Origin: BRH-c54 sp032251145
Lineage (GTDB): Bacteria > Bacteroidota > Bacteroidia > Flavobacteriales_E > Vicingaceae
Direction of reading: 5' to 3'
Assembly: GCA_032251145.1 (NCBI GenBank)
Contig: JAVVER010000132.1
Span: 1 to 8,698 of the forward strand
Length of the DNA stretch: 8,698 nt
Under the pieces are notes generated by a model, which saw nothing but the letters and a program-made list of their open reading frames with translations, had not been told where the DNA came from and ran no database searches. The stretch's first letter is position 1. Every line of letters begins with the position of its first letter. Of the stretch, positions 1 to 6,810 are shown in pieces. The translations under genes and the position numbers were made by a program.

Positions 1-589
1 GCCCTATTTCTAAGCCATTCTCATATTGCCCAATTACATGATTAATTTTCGAAGAATCAACCAAATATTCATATGTGTCCCCCCATTTTACATCATCTAC
101 AAATGTCCAAAACCTCCATGTTCCGTCTTCTTCCCATAAAGTCCATTTTCCATCTTTTTTCCCATTTTTATATTTTCCATCAATTATGAGTTTACCGTTT
201 TCGTCCCATTCTTGAAAGACACCATCCTTAACTTCCATATTAACAGTTAATTCTTTTTTTTTAATACCGTTTTCATGCCAACATTGTATAAATCCGTGTT
301 CCATCCCATCAATCATTTCCCAATCAGAAATTAAAACCCCATTTTCAGACCAAGTTTTAAACTTACCATGTTTTACTCCAGAAACAAAGAAGCCTTCACT
401 TGAAATCATTCCATTTTCATAGAAAGTCTGGCTTTTGTAAGTCGAAGTATCGTTGCAATCTGAGTAATATTCAACAACTTTATCATTTCCATTTTCATAA
501 TACTCTTTAACAACTCGACATTCTCGGTCACATGCGGTTAATAAAATTAATGTCAATATGACTAGAAATAAGCTTATGTTATGTTTCAT
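1..589 (-). CDS. MORN-repeat (YwqK-like) lipoprotein, partial at left edge
   Basis: The frame is open for 196 codons from ATG at 589 and runs off the window, so the C-terminus is missing. The N-terminus is a lipoprotein signal: hydrophobic residues about 5-17, then a lipobox LLTAC with the lipidated Cys at residue 20. The rest is a series of MORN-variant units built around YENG, SENG, HENG, DENG and KNGKKDGKW (residues about 31-34, 57-60, 81-84, 105-108, 129-132, 141-149), the pattern seen in proteins annotated as the YwqK family. The protein is expected to be anchored to the outer or inner membrane by lipid; its partner or function is unknown. The start lies 3 nt after the stop of the upstream gene, so co-transcription and translational coupling are likely. 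The family is sometimes labelled an antitoxin, but nothing here supports a toxin-antitoxin role. The start is the only ATG near the signal peptide. Confidence 0.85.
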   Translation of the reverse strand, partial: MKHNISLFLVILTLILLTACDRECRVVKEYYENGNDKVVEYYSDCNDTSTYKSQTFYENGMISSEGFFVSGVKHGKFKTWSENGVLISDWEMIDGMEHGFIQCWHENGIKKKELTVNMEVKDGVFQEWDENGKLIIDGKYKNGKKDGKWTLWEEDGTWRFWTFVDDVKWGDTYEYLVDSSKINHVIGQYENGLEIG

Positions 590-592
590 ATG

Positions 593-1090
593 TTATTTTT
601 TTTGAACTCTGCCTTTGATTAATTCTTCTGTCTTATGATTAATTATTGCTATTAATTTATCTTCTAAGACATCATTCTCAAACTTTACATCTGTGGTTGA
701 AAGAAATATAGAGTTCAATATTATTCCATCCAATTCTGATTTTTCTAATCTAATTTTTCCGCCACTTTCAACACCGCCTTCTTTAAAGATTTTTATTGGA
801 CTTCCTTCCTTAAAAAATTCAAGTGTAATTAGAATAGTACGATTTTCAATTGCTTTAATCTCCTCATGTGATAAGTTTACTGATTTCTGAAAGCTATATA
901 ATTGTAAATTCCCTATTAGAGTGCATAAATCCATTCCAGCTCTTGATTCTAAAGATGAAACTACACTATCCTCATCTAAATTTTCATAACAAAGATTCAA
1001 CATGTCATTTACTTCTGCGATAGAAATGGAGTCATTTTGTGCATACACCAAGTTGGATAAAAATATGAAGATGATAGAAATGGTTTTCAT
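593..1090 (-). CDS. Secreted hypothetical protein, 165 aa
   Basis: I do not recognise the family. Residues 1-17 form a signal peptide (Lys at position 3, a hydrophobic core ISIIFIFL, then VYAQ with probable cleavage before or after Gln18), so the product is probably periplasmic or exported. The mature part is about 147 residues, acidic in its first third, with two Cys (34 and 56) that could form a disulfide, and a basic tail (KGRVQKK). The stretch around 85-135 (ILITLEFFKEGSP, GGKIRLEKSELDG) alternates in a way that suggests beta strands. The gene sits between two lipoprotein genes on the same strand: 84 nt after the SH3b-like lipoprotein gene and 3 nt before the MORN lipoprotein gene. The tight junction downstream suggests an operon with the MORN gene. 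That it is real is supported by the signal peptide and the spacing; its function cannot be inferred. Confidence 0.75.
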   Translation of the reverse strand: MKTISIIFIFLSNLVYAQNDSISIAEVNDMLNLCYENLDEDSVVSSLESRAGMDLCTLIGNLQLYSFQKSVNLSHEEIKAIENRTILITLEFFKEGSPIKIFKEGGVESGGKIRLEKSELDGIILNSIFLSTTDVKFENDVLEDKLIAIINHKTEELIKGRVQKK

Positions 1091-1174
1091 GAAATGAGTT
1101 TTTTGGTTGAGATTAATATGAATGGTTAATAAATCACAAGCTAGATAGTTACGAGAGTTGGGTTCAATTAGTCT

Positions 1175-1963
1175 TTAATCAACTGAATTGTACCAGTTAA
1201 TTCTTTCTTTAATAAGCTCATTAATTTTCACTTGACTTAGTCTCCTAACAGGTGTAAATTTATGTCCTCTAATCAAATCATATGTTTTGTAATTTTTAAA
1301 ATGAATTTTTCGAATATGTACGATTCCTATCAATTCATTGTTTTCAATTATTAGGGTAATTCTATCTTGAGGAGAAGGATCATCTATTGAATTATCCCAC
1401 TTAAAATACCATTTCCCATTCTCATCTCCCATACTATTAGATGAACAAGTTTCCAATTGAAATGATTTAATTAATGGCTTTAAATTATCCAACGTAATTA
1501 TTTTTTCAGAATCATTTATCAACCGTGCAAGTACATTTTCAATTACTGATTCAGGCTTAATATTTTGTTTATGTGTATAACCTACAATTAACCCATAACT
1601 TACGCCATTATTTTCATTACCCATCCAAACATCAACCTCGCTTTTAGTAATGCCAATTTTATTACCATCAATATCAAATAAGGTATCTTCTGGTTCTAAT
1701 TTAAAAGTCTCATATTGGATAGAATCCAGTTTTATATAATACCCAATCATTTGCCAATCGTTCACAGCTTCAGTACATTCAACAATTAAATTATCATTTA
1801 GTGAAAAAAGTATTTTTTTTCCATTAATTGTATCTCGAACATTTGCAGGTCCATCAATTCTATCACCAATAATCAAATTATTAGTTTCTTTAGTTTTACT
1901 GTCTATGCATCCCATCAATATTGTTAAATAAATCAGTATTAAGTTTGATTTTAGCCTATACAT
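1175..1963 (-). CDS. Lipoprotein with SH3b-like domain, 262 aa
   Basis: The N-terminus has a hydrophobic stretch (residues 8-16) followed by ILMGC, a plausible lipobox with lipidated Cys19. Residues about 33-78 look like a bacterial SH3 (SH3b, SH3 type 3) domain: GPANVRDTINGKKI, then SLNDN, then NDWQMIGYYI, matching the usual order of NVR, a loop, a strand and a W near the end. The remaining part, about 90-262, matches no family I recognise; it has a strand-rich section around 195-225 (WYFKWDN, ITLIIENNELIGIVHIRKI) and a charged C-terminal helix. Bacterial SH3b domains often bind peptidoglycan or peptides, so a cell-envelope role is possible but is inference. The gene is first of three same-strand genes for exported proteins and is divergent from the transporter gene. 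The start ATG at 1963 gives the full signal sequence. Confidence 0.82.
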   Translation of the reverse strand: MYRLKSNLILIYLTILMGCIDSKTKETNNLIIGDRIDGPANVRDTINGKKILFSLNDNLIVECTEAVNDWQMIGYYIKLDSIQYETFKLEPEDTLFDIDGNKIGITKSEVDVWMGNENNGVSYGLIVGYTHKQNIKPESVIENVLARLINDSEKIITLDNLKPLIKSFQLETCSSNSMGDENGKWYFKWDNSIDDPSPQDRITLIIENNELIGIVHIRKIHFKNYKTYDLIRGHKFTPVRRLSQVKINELIKERINWYNSVD

Positions 1964-2040
1964 TTCTGAATGTTATTTATTTGTTTTCTTTAATTGGACA
2001 GAACTTGTTTAAATCTATACCTTTTACTCGTTTCATCTCC

Positions 2041-2048
2041 CAAACATA
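2041..2048 (-). promoter_or_regulatory. Candidate -7 element for the leftward gene trio
   Basis: On the minus strand this reads TATGTTTG, which fits the Bacteroidota -7 consensus TAnnTTTG. It lies 77 nt upstream of the lipoprotein start at 1963. The nearest TTG upstream (2076-2074) is 25 nt away, longer than the usual spacing of about 19-21 nt, so the match is weak and could be chance in AT-rich DNA. Confidence 0.25.
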
Positions 2049-2101
2049 CAAAAAAATACAACTCCCTGCTTCACAAAAAGCATATTTCGAGACTTTTATA
2101 C

Positions 2102-2109
2102 TATTTTTG
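2102..2109 (+). promoter_or_regulatory. Candidate -7 promoter element for the transporter gene
   Basis: TATTTTTG matches the Bacteroidota -7 consensus TAnnTTTG and ends 24 nt before the GTG start at 2134. I see no clear TTG at the expected -33 position. The same eight bases occur 25 nt before the carboxylase gene at 5050, which makes both calls a little more credible. Confidence 0.4.
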
Positions 2110-2133
2110 GAATCATAAAACTAAATCAATTAA

Positions 2134-3621
2134 GTGAAATCGATTTCTAAAAAATGGATGTACTTTTTGCTAGCAATGGTGTTGGCAGCAGTTGGCTATT
2201 GGCTAGTGCCTTCAGCAGCTAATCCTAAAGCACCCATCATGGCAGCAATAGTTATTGTTATGGCTGTCTGCTGGATTTTTGAAGTATTGCCCATAGCCGT
2301 AACTTCTTTGTTTCCCATGTTTTTATTTCCACTCTTTGGTATTTTAGATGCAAAAGATACTGCCGTATTTTATGGTAAAGAAATCATTTTTCTGTTTCTC
2401 GGAGGATTAATGTTGGCTCAAGGTATTCAACAATCTAACCTACATCAGCGGTTGGCACTAAGAATTGTTAGTGTTATAGGCAGCAAACCTGCTCATCTTA
2501 TTTTAGGGTTTATGATAACCACTGCTTTTTTAAGTATGTGGATATCCAACACTGCTACAGTAATGGTAATGATGCCCATAGGAATTTCTATTATTGAAGA
2601 ATTAAAAACGGGCATCACCAACGATAACAAAAAATTGATAAGTCGTTTTGCCGTTGCCTTAATGCTGTGTATTGCATACTCAGCCGATATTGGCGGAATG
2701 GCAACCGTAATTGGTACCATGCCCAACATGATTTTTATAGAAATGTACCAAACTATTTTTCCTGATAAAGCAGCAATTGGTTTTACACAATGGATGATGA
2801 TGGGCTTGCCAATCGCTATTACTTTTATCATTACTGGTTGGTTATTACTGACTAAAATTATTTACAGAATGCCCAAAGACAATTTGTTGAAAAGTAACGA
2901 TGTGGTAAAAAGTCAGTTGCACGGATTAGGAAAAATTACCCGAGATGAAGCCTTTTCCGGATTGGTGTTTTTTATGGCTGCCGTTTTATGGATAACAGGT
3001 TCAGATTTACGCTTATCTGAAACCATTACCATACAAGGTTGGCGAACTGTTTTTGGATTAGAAATGACAACCGATGCCACCATAGCCATTGCCGCAGCAA
3101 CCTTATTGTTTCTAATCCCTTCTAAACAAAGACAAGGAGAAATGCTGTTAAAATGGAGTCATGTACACAGTTTACCTTGGGGCGTTTTGTTGCTTTTTGG
3201 TGGTGGTTTTGCCATTGCAGGTGGTTTTTCGTCATCAGGGTTGTCGGATGTAGTAGGGAATCTTTTTGCACAAATGACTTTTTCTTCTCCGTTAGCAATG
3301 GTTGTAGTAGTGTGTGTAATACTTACTTTTCTTACAGAAGTAACCTCCAATACAGCAACTACCAATTTGGTGTTACCCATTTTAGCACAAGCAAGTATAG
3401 CATTAAATATAGACCCTATTTTATTGATGATTCCTGCAACACTTTCGGCAAGTTGTGCTTTTATGATGCCTGTTGCATCGCCCACCCAAGCCATTATTTT
3501 TGGTTCGGGCTATGTAAAAATAAAACAAATGATTCGCGCAGGAATTTTATTTAATTTGTTGGGCGTTATCATTGTTACCACTGTGTTTATGTTATTGTCT
3601 AAATTTGTTTTTGGAGTATAG
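2134..3621 (+). CDS. SLC13/DASS family sodium-coupled anion symporter, 495 aa
   Basis: This is an inner-membrane transporter of the divalent anion:sodium symporter family, which imports dicarboxylates (succinate, citrate and similar) or sulfate with Na+. The protein is hydrophobic throughout, with about eleven membrane segments. Both family SNT motifs are present, ISNTATV at 137-143 and TSNTATT at 404-410; in known structures each lies in a hairpin that binds sodium and substrate. The family signature near the C-terminus is also visible (ASCAFMMPVASPTQA, 439-453, then IIFGSGY), but the usual Asn of the PPNA-type motif is Gln453 here. The length is close to bacterial members. The start is GTG, directly after an in-frame TAA at 2131-2133, so it is the furthest upstream possible; ATG at 2158 (residue 9) is an alternative. 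Substrate cannot be decided from sequence. No metabolic gene nearby points to one. Confidence 0.93.
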   Translation: MKSISKKWMYFLLAMVLAAVGYWLVPSAANPKAPIMAAIVIVMAVCWIFEVLPIAVTSLFPMFLFPLFGILDAKDTAVFYGKEIIFLFLGGLMLAQGIQQSNLHQRLALRIVSVIGSKPAHLILGFMITTAFLSMWISNTATVMVMMPIGISIIEELKTGITNDNKKLISRFAVALMLCIAYSADIGGMATVIGTMPNMIFIEMYQTIFPDKAAIGFTQWMMMGLPIAITFIITGWLLLTKIIYRMPKDNLLKSNDVVKSQLHGLGKITRDEAFSGLVFFMAAVLWITGSDLRLSETITIQGWRTVFGLEMTTDATIAIAAATLLFLIPSKQRQGEMLLKWSHVHSLPWGVLLLFGGGFAIAGGFSSSGLSDVVGNLFAQMTFSSPLAMVVVVCVILTFLTEVTSNTATTNLVLPILAQASIALNIDPILLMIPATLSASCAFMMPVASPTQAIIFGSGYVKIKQMIRAGILFNLLGVIIVTTVFMLLSKFVFGV

Positions 3622-3660
3622 AACACAGATGACGCGGATGAAACGGATTTGAACGGATAA
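3621..3660 (+). repeat. Diverged intergenic repeat, copy 1
   Basis: This short block is made of related units, ACACAGATGACGCGGAT, GAAACGGATTT and GAACGGAT, and begins on the last base of the transporter stop codon. It is related in inverted orientation to 4921-4958: over 3621-3639 against 4958-4940, 16 of 19 positions match. I recall this kind of sequence (acacagat.acgc.gat) as a frequent intergenic filler in Bacteroidota genomes. No protein appears to be encoded. Confidence 0.7.
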
Positions 3661-3706
3661 CCTCATTTATTATAAACTATCTAATAGAGAGGGAATATTA
3701 TCCAAA

Positions 3707-4654
3707 CTACCTACATATACTCATATCTTTTAATTCTTCTTCCTCCCAATCAGATGCTAAATTTTTTGCTTTTTCAAACTCTATACATGCTTTCTTCTTT
3801 TTCCCCTGATTCATATAAATAACTCCTTTATAATAGTAAAGTGCAGCATAGCTAGGTTTTAATTTAAGTGCGTGATTAAAATTTTTTAGTGCCAAATCAA
3901 AATTTTCAAGGTAGTAATGGCACATTCCCTTTTGAGCATAAATATCATAATATTCAGTAATTTCCTTTGCTTTATCAAAATCTTTTATCGCTTTTTCATA
4001 TTGCCCTATTATAGTGTACACGTACCCTCTTGAGTAATAGGGTTCGTAATCATAAGGAAACAAGTTAATGACTTTAGTATATTCTTCAATGGCTTGAATA
4101 GTATCATGATTTAGTTGGAACAATGCTTTAACATACTCGGTATGAAAATCTAAATTATTAGAATTTAATTTTATTGCACTTGAAAAGTCACTTAAAGCCT
4201 GTTTGTAATTTGTTTCATTAAATCGTAATTGCCCTCTAGTATAATATCCCCAAGGCGAATCTGGTTTCAGGGTAATTGATTTTGTTAAATCTATTATTGC
4301 TAACTTGTTATCCTTCATATGAGAGTATATAACACCTCTATTATAGTAAAGTTCATAATCTGAAGAATCAATCTTTACAGCTCTGTTTAAATCCGAAAGT
4401 GCTTCATTGTATTTTTCTATCTCAAATTGAGCTACACCTCTATATAAAAGAGCTTTTTTGTTTAAAGAATCTATTTCGATTAATCCACTATAATAATCAA
4501 TAGCCGATTTATAATCTCCATCATTCATTAGTTCTTTAGCCTTATCAAAAATAAAATCCTCATCGACAATAATTGTCTGAACGTTCTGTGCCTGAGAAAT
4601 ACTAATTTGCAAAAGCAGAAATATTGAAATACTTGTAACAATCTTCATTCTCAT
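3707..4654 (-). CDS. Secreted TPR-repeat protein, 315 aa
   Basis: The N-terminus is a signal peptide (basic MRMK, hydrophobic core to about residue 19, cleavage probable near QAQ at 21-23). The rest is almost entirely tetratricopeptide repeats, about eight units of 33-34 residues starting near 34, 67, 101, 135, 169, 203, 236 and 270, with typical endings such as AVKIDSSDYELYYNRG, AIKLNSNN and ALKLKPSYAALYYYKG. TPR arrays are alpha-solenoid scaffolds for protein binding; a periplasmic or envelope location is inferred from the signal. The last unit (GKKKKACIEFEKAKNLA) and the Cys near the end (ICR) resemble the C-terminal ends of many Bacteroidota TPR proteins. The gene converges on the transporter gene and is bracketed by intergenic repeats. 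Start at 4654 or the second ATG at 4648 are equally possible. The partner is unknown. Confidence 0.92.
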   Translation of the reverse strand: MRMKIVTSISIFLLLQISISQAQNVQTIIVDEDFIFDKAKELMNDGDYKSAIDYYSGLIEIDSLNKKALLYRGVAQFEIEKYNEALSDLNRAVKIDSSDYELYYNRGVIYSHMKDNKLAIIDLTKSITLKPDSPWGYYTRGQLRFNETNYKQALSDFSSAIKLNSNNLDFHTEYVKALFQLNHDTIQAIEEYTKVINLFPYDYEPYYSRGYVYTIIGQYEKAIKDFDKAKEITEYYDIYAQKGMCHYYLENFDLALKNFNHALKLKPSYAALYYYKGVIYMNQGKKKKACIEFEKAKNLASDWEEEELKDMSICR

Positions 4655-4824
4655 AATGTCATTTTATTTTTTCTTGAAAGGTAATATGAAAACTTTTTTC
4701 AATTCTCTCCCCGCTATCGCATTCTCGCTTGAGGTTTTATATTTTATTTAGTGTTAAATCAAGCATAAAGTTAACAAACCTTTTTCATCTGAGTGTTTTT
4801 TTGTTTTTTTCATCGTTAATACAT

Positions 4825-4853
4825 TCCGTGTTATCTGTGTCTCTGTGGTTAAA
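4825..4853 (+). repeat. Intergenic repeat fragment
   Basis: The block reads CCGTGTTATCTGTGTC followed by TCTGTGGTTAAAA. It shares the words CCGTGTT and ATCTGTGT with the neighbouring repeats (4951-4957, and 3621-3660 on the other strand). I recall it as part of the same widespread intergenic repeat group. No coding function is seen. Confidence 0.55.
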
Positions 4854-4892
4854 ATAAATTAGTTAGAAGTTTACAAATAACCATTAACTTTT

Positions 4893-4919
4893 TTTGCGTC
4901 TTTGCGTCTTTGCGAGAAA
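4893..4919 (+). repeat. 27-nt TTTGCGTC repeat, copy 1
   Basis: It consists of TTTGCGTC twice, then TTTGCGAG, then AAA: an 8-nt unit in three tandem copies, the third with two changed bases. A second copy at 6916-6942 is identical except for one T to C change at position 10. Both lie in the same orientation upstream of a plus-strand gene, here 130 nt before the carboxylase start. Confidence 0.85.
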
Positions 4920-4920
4920 T

Positions 4921-4958
4921 CTTTAAAAACATCTGCTAAATCAGCGTTATCCGTGTTC
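4921..4958 (-). repeat. Diverged intergenic repeat, copy 2 (inverted)
   Basis: Read on the minus strand this begins GAACACGGATAACGCTGAT and matches the start of the block at 3621-3639 at 16 of 19 positions; similarity continues more weakly over the following 17 nt. The two copies face each other across the TPR gene. Confidence 0.65.
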
Positions 4959-5016
4959 CATTAAGTTTATCTAAAAAATTATATTCAAAATCACTTTAAT
5001 TAAATTTCTAAAAAAG

Positions 5017-5024
5017 TATTTTTG
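5017..5024 (+). promoter_or_regulatory. Candidate -7 promoter element for the acyl-CoA carboxylase gene
   Basis: TATTTTTG fits TAnnTTTG, the -7 consensus of the Bacteroidota primary sigma factor, and ends 25 nt before the ATG at 5050. A clear -33 TTG is missing; only an AT-rich stretch (4993-5006) lies at the right distance. The leader after it is A-rich (AAAAGCATAAAAAATG) with no Shine-Dalgarno sequence, as is normal for this phylum. Confidence 0.45.
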
Positions 5025-5049
5025 AGAATTAAATATAAAAGCATAAAAA

Positions 5050-6693
5050 ATGGCAAAAAAGATAGATTTAGAATTCAGTAAAAATGAAGATATCAACCGA
5101 CTTTCGGTATCAGATTTAAACAGAAAGTTAGAAAAAGTTTATTTGGGTGGAGGAAAGAAAAAAATTGAATCGCACCATGCTAAAGGTAAGCTTACTGCCA
5201 GAGAAAGAATTGATTATTTATTGGATAATAAATCAGCAAGGATAGAAATTGGTGCTTTTGCTGGAGAAGGAATGTACGAAGAGCAAGGTGGTTGTCCCTC
5301 AGGTGGAGTAGTGGGGATGATAGGCTACGTTAGCGGCAAACAATGTTTGGTTGTTGCCAACGATGCTACTGTAAAAGCAGGAGCTTGGTTTCCCATTACT
5401 GGAAAGAAAAATTTACGTTTTCAGGAAATTGCCATGGAAAACAAATTGCCTATTATTTATTTAGTAGATAGTGCAGGTGTTTTCTTACCCTTACAAGCTG
5501 AAATTTTTCCCGATAAAGAACATTTTGGTAGAATATTTAGAAACAATGCCATCATGTCGTCAGAAGGCATCATACAAATAGCTGCCATTATGGGTAGTTG
5601 TGTTGCTGGAGGAGCTTATTTACCCATTATGAGCGATGAAGCTATGATAGTGGACAAAACAGGTTCTATCTTTTTAGCAGGTTCTTATTTGGTGAAAGCC
5701 GCTATTGGTGAAAGTATAGATAACGAAACCTTAGGTGGAGCTACAACACATTGCGAAATTTCAGGCGTAACCGATTATAAATGTAAGGATGACCAGGATT
5801 GTTTAGATAGGATTAAAAACATCATGGATAAAATTGGTGATTACGACAAAGCAGGATTTAACAGAGTGAAACCAACTCAACCTAAATTAGACCCAAAAGA
5901 AATTTATGGCATTTTACCCGATACTCGAGAAAAACCTTATGATGTAAAGGAAATTATAAAACGTTTGGTAGATAATTCAGAATTTGAAGAATACAAAGAT
6001 GCTTACGGACAAACAATTGTTTGCGGCTATGCTCGAATTGAAGGTTGGTCGGTAGGAATTGTTGCTAACCAGCGTATGGTAGTAAAATCTAAAAAAGGAG
6101 AAATGCAGTTTGGTGGCGTTATTTATTCCGATTCGGCAGATAAAGCAGCTCGATTTATTATGAATTGCAATCAGAAGAAAATTCCTTTAGTGTTTTTGCA
6201 AGATGTAAGTGGATTTATGGTAGGTTCACGTTCGGAGCATGGCGGAATCATTAAAGATGGAGCTAAAATGGTTGCTGCTCAGGCAAACTCTGTTGTTCCT
6301 AAGTTTACTATTATTATGGGGAACTCTTACGGAGCAGGAAACTATGCCATGTGCGGAAAAGCTTACGACCCAAGATTAATTGTAGCTTGGCCTTCGGCAC
6401 AATTGGCGGTAATGAGTGGTGCTTCGGCAGCAAAAACTTTATTACAGATTGAAGTAGCTTCATTAAAAGCAAAAGGCGAAAAAGAAATTACCAAGGAAAA
6501 AGAAGATGAATTATATAACAGAATTAAAGATAGGTATGACGAGCAAATTTCGCCTTACTATGCTGCAGCAAGACTTTGGACAGATGCGATCATCGACCCA
6601 AAAGACACCAGAAAATGGATTTCTATGGGAATAGAAGCAGCCGACCACGCTCCAATTACTAAAAGATATAATGTTGGGGTGATTCAGACTTGA
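5050..6693 (+). CDS. Acyl-CoA carboxylase carboxyltransferase (beta) subunit, methylcrotonyl-CoA carboxylase-like, 547 aa
   Basis: This is the biotin-dependent carboxyltransferase that moves CO2 from carboxybiotin to an acyl-CoA in the cytosol. It has the two crotonase-like domains of the family. The N-domain carries the CoA and oxyanion region GSCVAGGAY (182-190), the C-domain GNSYGAGNYAM (424-434). The segments LPLQAEIFPDKEHFGRIF (146-163), SIFLAGSYLVKAAIGE (206-221), LGGATTHCEISGVTD (228-242) and the C-terminal PYYAAARLW..GIIDP-like end (502-517) are closest to methylcrotonyl-CoA carboxylase beta, used in leucine breakdown; propionyl- or geranyl-CoA cannot be excluded. The length is close to MCC beta (about 535 aa). 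A partner biotin carboxylase/biotin carrier subunit is required but is absent from this window. Compared with the human MCC beta sequence as I remember it, a short insertion occurs around 345-354 (VKSKKGEMQF). The ATG start follows a typical A-rich leader. Confidence 0.92.
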   Translation: MAKKIDLEFSKNEDINRLSVSDLNRKLEKVYLGGGKKKIESHHAKGKLTARERIDYLLDNKSARIEIGAFAGEGMYEEQGGCPSGGVVGMIGYVSGKQCLVVANDATVKAGAWFPITGKKNLRFQEIAMENKLPIIYLVDSAGVFLPLQAEIFPDKEHFGRIFRNNAIMSSEGIIQIAAIMGSCVAGGAYLPIMSDEAMIVDKTGSIFLAGSYLVKAAIGESIDNETLGGATTHCEISGVTDYKCKDDQDCLDRIKNIMDKIGDYDKAGFNRVKPTQPKLDPKEIYGILPDTREKPYDVKEIIKRLVDNSEFEEYKDAYGQTIVCGYARIEGWSVGIVANQRMVVKSKKGEMQFGGVIYSDSADKAARFIMNCNQKKIPLVFLQDVSGFMVGSRSEHGGIIKDGAKMVAAQANSVVPKFTIIMGNSYGAGNYAMCGKAYDPRLIVAWPSAQLAVMSGASAAKTLLQIEVASLKAKGEKEITKEKEDELYNRIKDRYDEQISPYYAAARLWTDAIIDPKDTRKWISMGIEAADHAPITKRYNVGVIQT

Positions 6694-6702
6694 TGATTGG
6701 AG

Positions 6703-6718
6703 ATTAGAAATTAGAGAT
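6703..6718 (+). repeat. 16-nt AT-rich direct repeat, left copy
   Basis: ATTAGAAATTAGAGAT matches 6845-6860 at 15 of 16 positions in the same orientation. The two copies flank the G/C-rich palindromic block. The surrounding bases repeat variants of the same word (GGAGATTAGAAATTAGAGATTA-like), so it may be part of a low-complexity tandem tract. Confidence 0.6.
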
Positions 6719-6720
6719 TA

Positions 6721-6784
6721 TCCTCCCCTAACCCCTCCAAAGGAGGGGGAGCTCCTTCCCTTTGGGAAGGTTGGGAGGGTTAGG
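6721..6784. repeat. G/C-rich palindromic repeat with two hairpins
   Basis: Two perfect 7-bp stems stand side by side: CCCCTCC-AAA-GGAGGGG (6732-6748) and CCTTCCC-TTT-GGGAAGG (6754-6770). An outer stem CCTAACCC (6727-6734) with GGGTTAGG (6777-6784) could enclose the second hairpin, competing with the first for three bases. In otherwise AT-rich DNA this stands out. I recall CCCCTAACCCCT...AGGGG palindromes as a common Bacteroidota intergenic repeat, comparable in form to REP/BIME elements. It lies 27 nt after the carboxylase stop, so it could also act as a transcript 3' end or attenuator. Confidence 0.75.
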
Positions 6785-6810
6785 ATGGGAATTAAAATGT
6801 GCGGTGGATT

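Larger units (their letters stand above)
4655..5049. other. Divergent intergenic region with repeat fragments
   Basis: These 395 nt between the divergent TPR and carboxylase genes hold no credible gene. From the left: the AT-rich TPR leader; a locally G/C-richer patch (about 4707-4733, containing CCCCGCTATCGCATTCTCGC) of unknown origin; poly-T runs near 4796-4810; three repeat-type blocks listed separately (4825-4853, 4893-4919, 4921-4958); and the AT-rich promoter region of the carboxylase gene. Confidence 0.8.

Noticed and set aside
1..589. Reading the YwqK-like protein and its neighbour as a toxin-antitoxin pair
   Set aside because: Both proteins carry export signals and neither resembles a toxin; the antitoxin label on the YwqK family is a database name that this sequence does not support.
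693..890. 65-codon plus-strand frame
   Set aside because: Antisense shadow of the secreted 165-aa protein gene, which has a signal peptide and close neighbours in its favour.
1921..2118. 65-codon plus-strand frame across the divergent promoter region
   Set aside because: It overlaps the signal sequence of the SH3b-like lipoprotein gene in antisense and covers the intergenic promoter region; no leader or homology suggests a gene.
2493..2831. 112-codon minus-strand frame inside the transporter gene
   Set aside because: Antisense shadow; its hydrophobicity mirrors the membrane helices of the real gene.
3159..3494. 111-codon minus-strand frame inside the transporter gene
   Set aside because: Antisense to the clear DASS coding sequence, with no signal or domain of its own.
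3153..3554. 133-codon plus-strand frame inside the transporter gene
   Set aside because: It lies wholly within the DASS gene in another frame; the translation is rich in Cys, Phe and Trp, as expected from a shadow of membrane-segment codons.
4707..4733. G/C-richer patch CCCCGCTATCGCATTCTCGC as a functional site
   Set aside because: It differs in composition from its surroundings, but I found no second copy, strong hairpin or known motif in the window, so it is only noted in the intergenic entry.
4893..4919. Tandem TTTGCGTC units as a CRISPR array
   Set aside because: Units are 8 nt and directly adjacent, with no spacers and no cas genes in the window.
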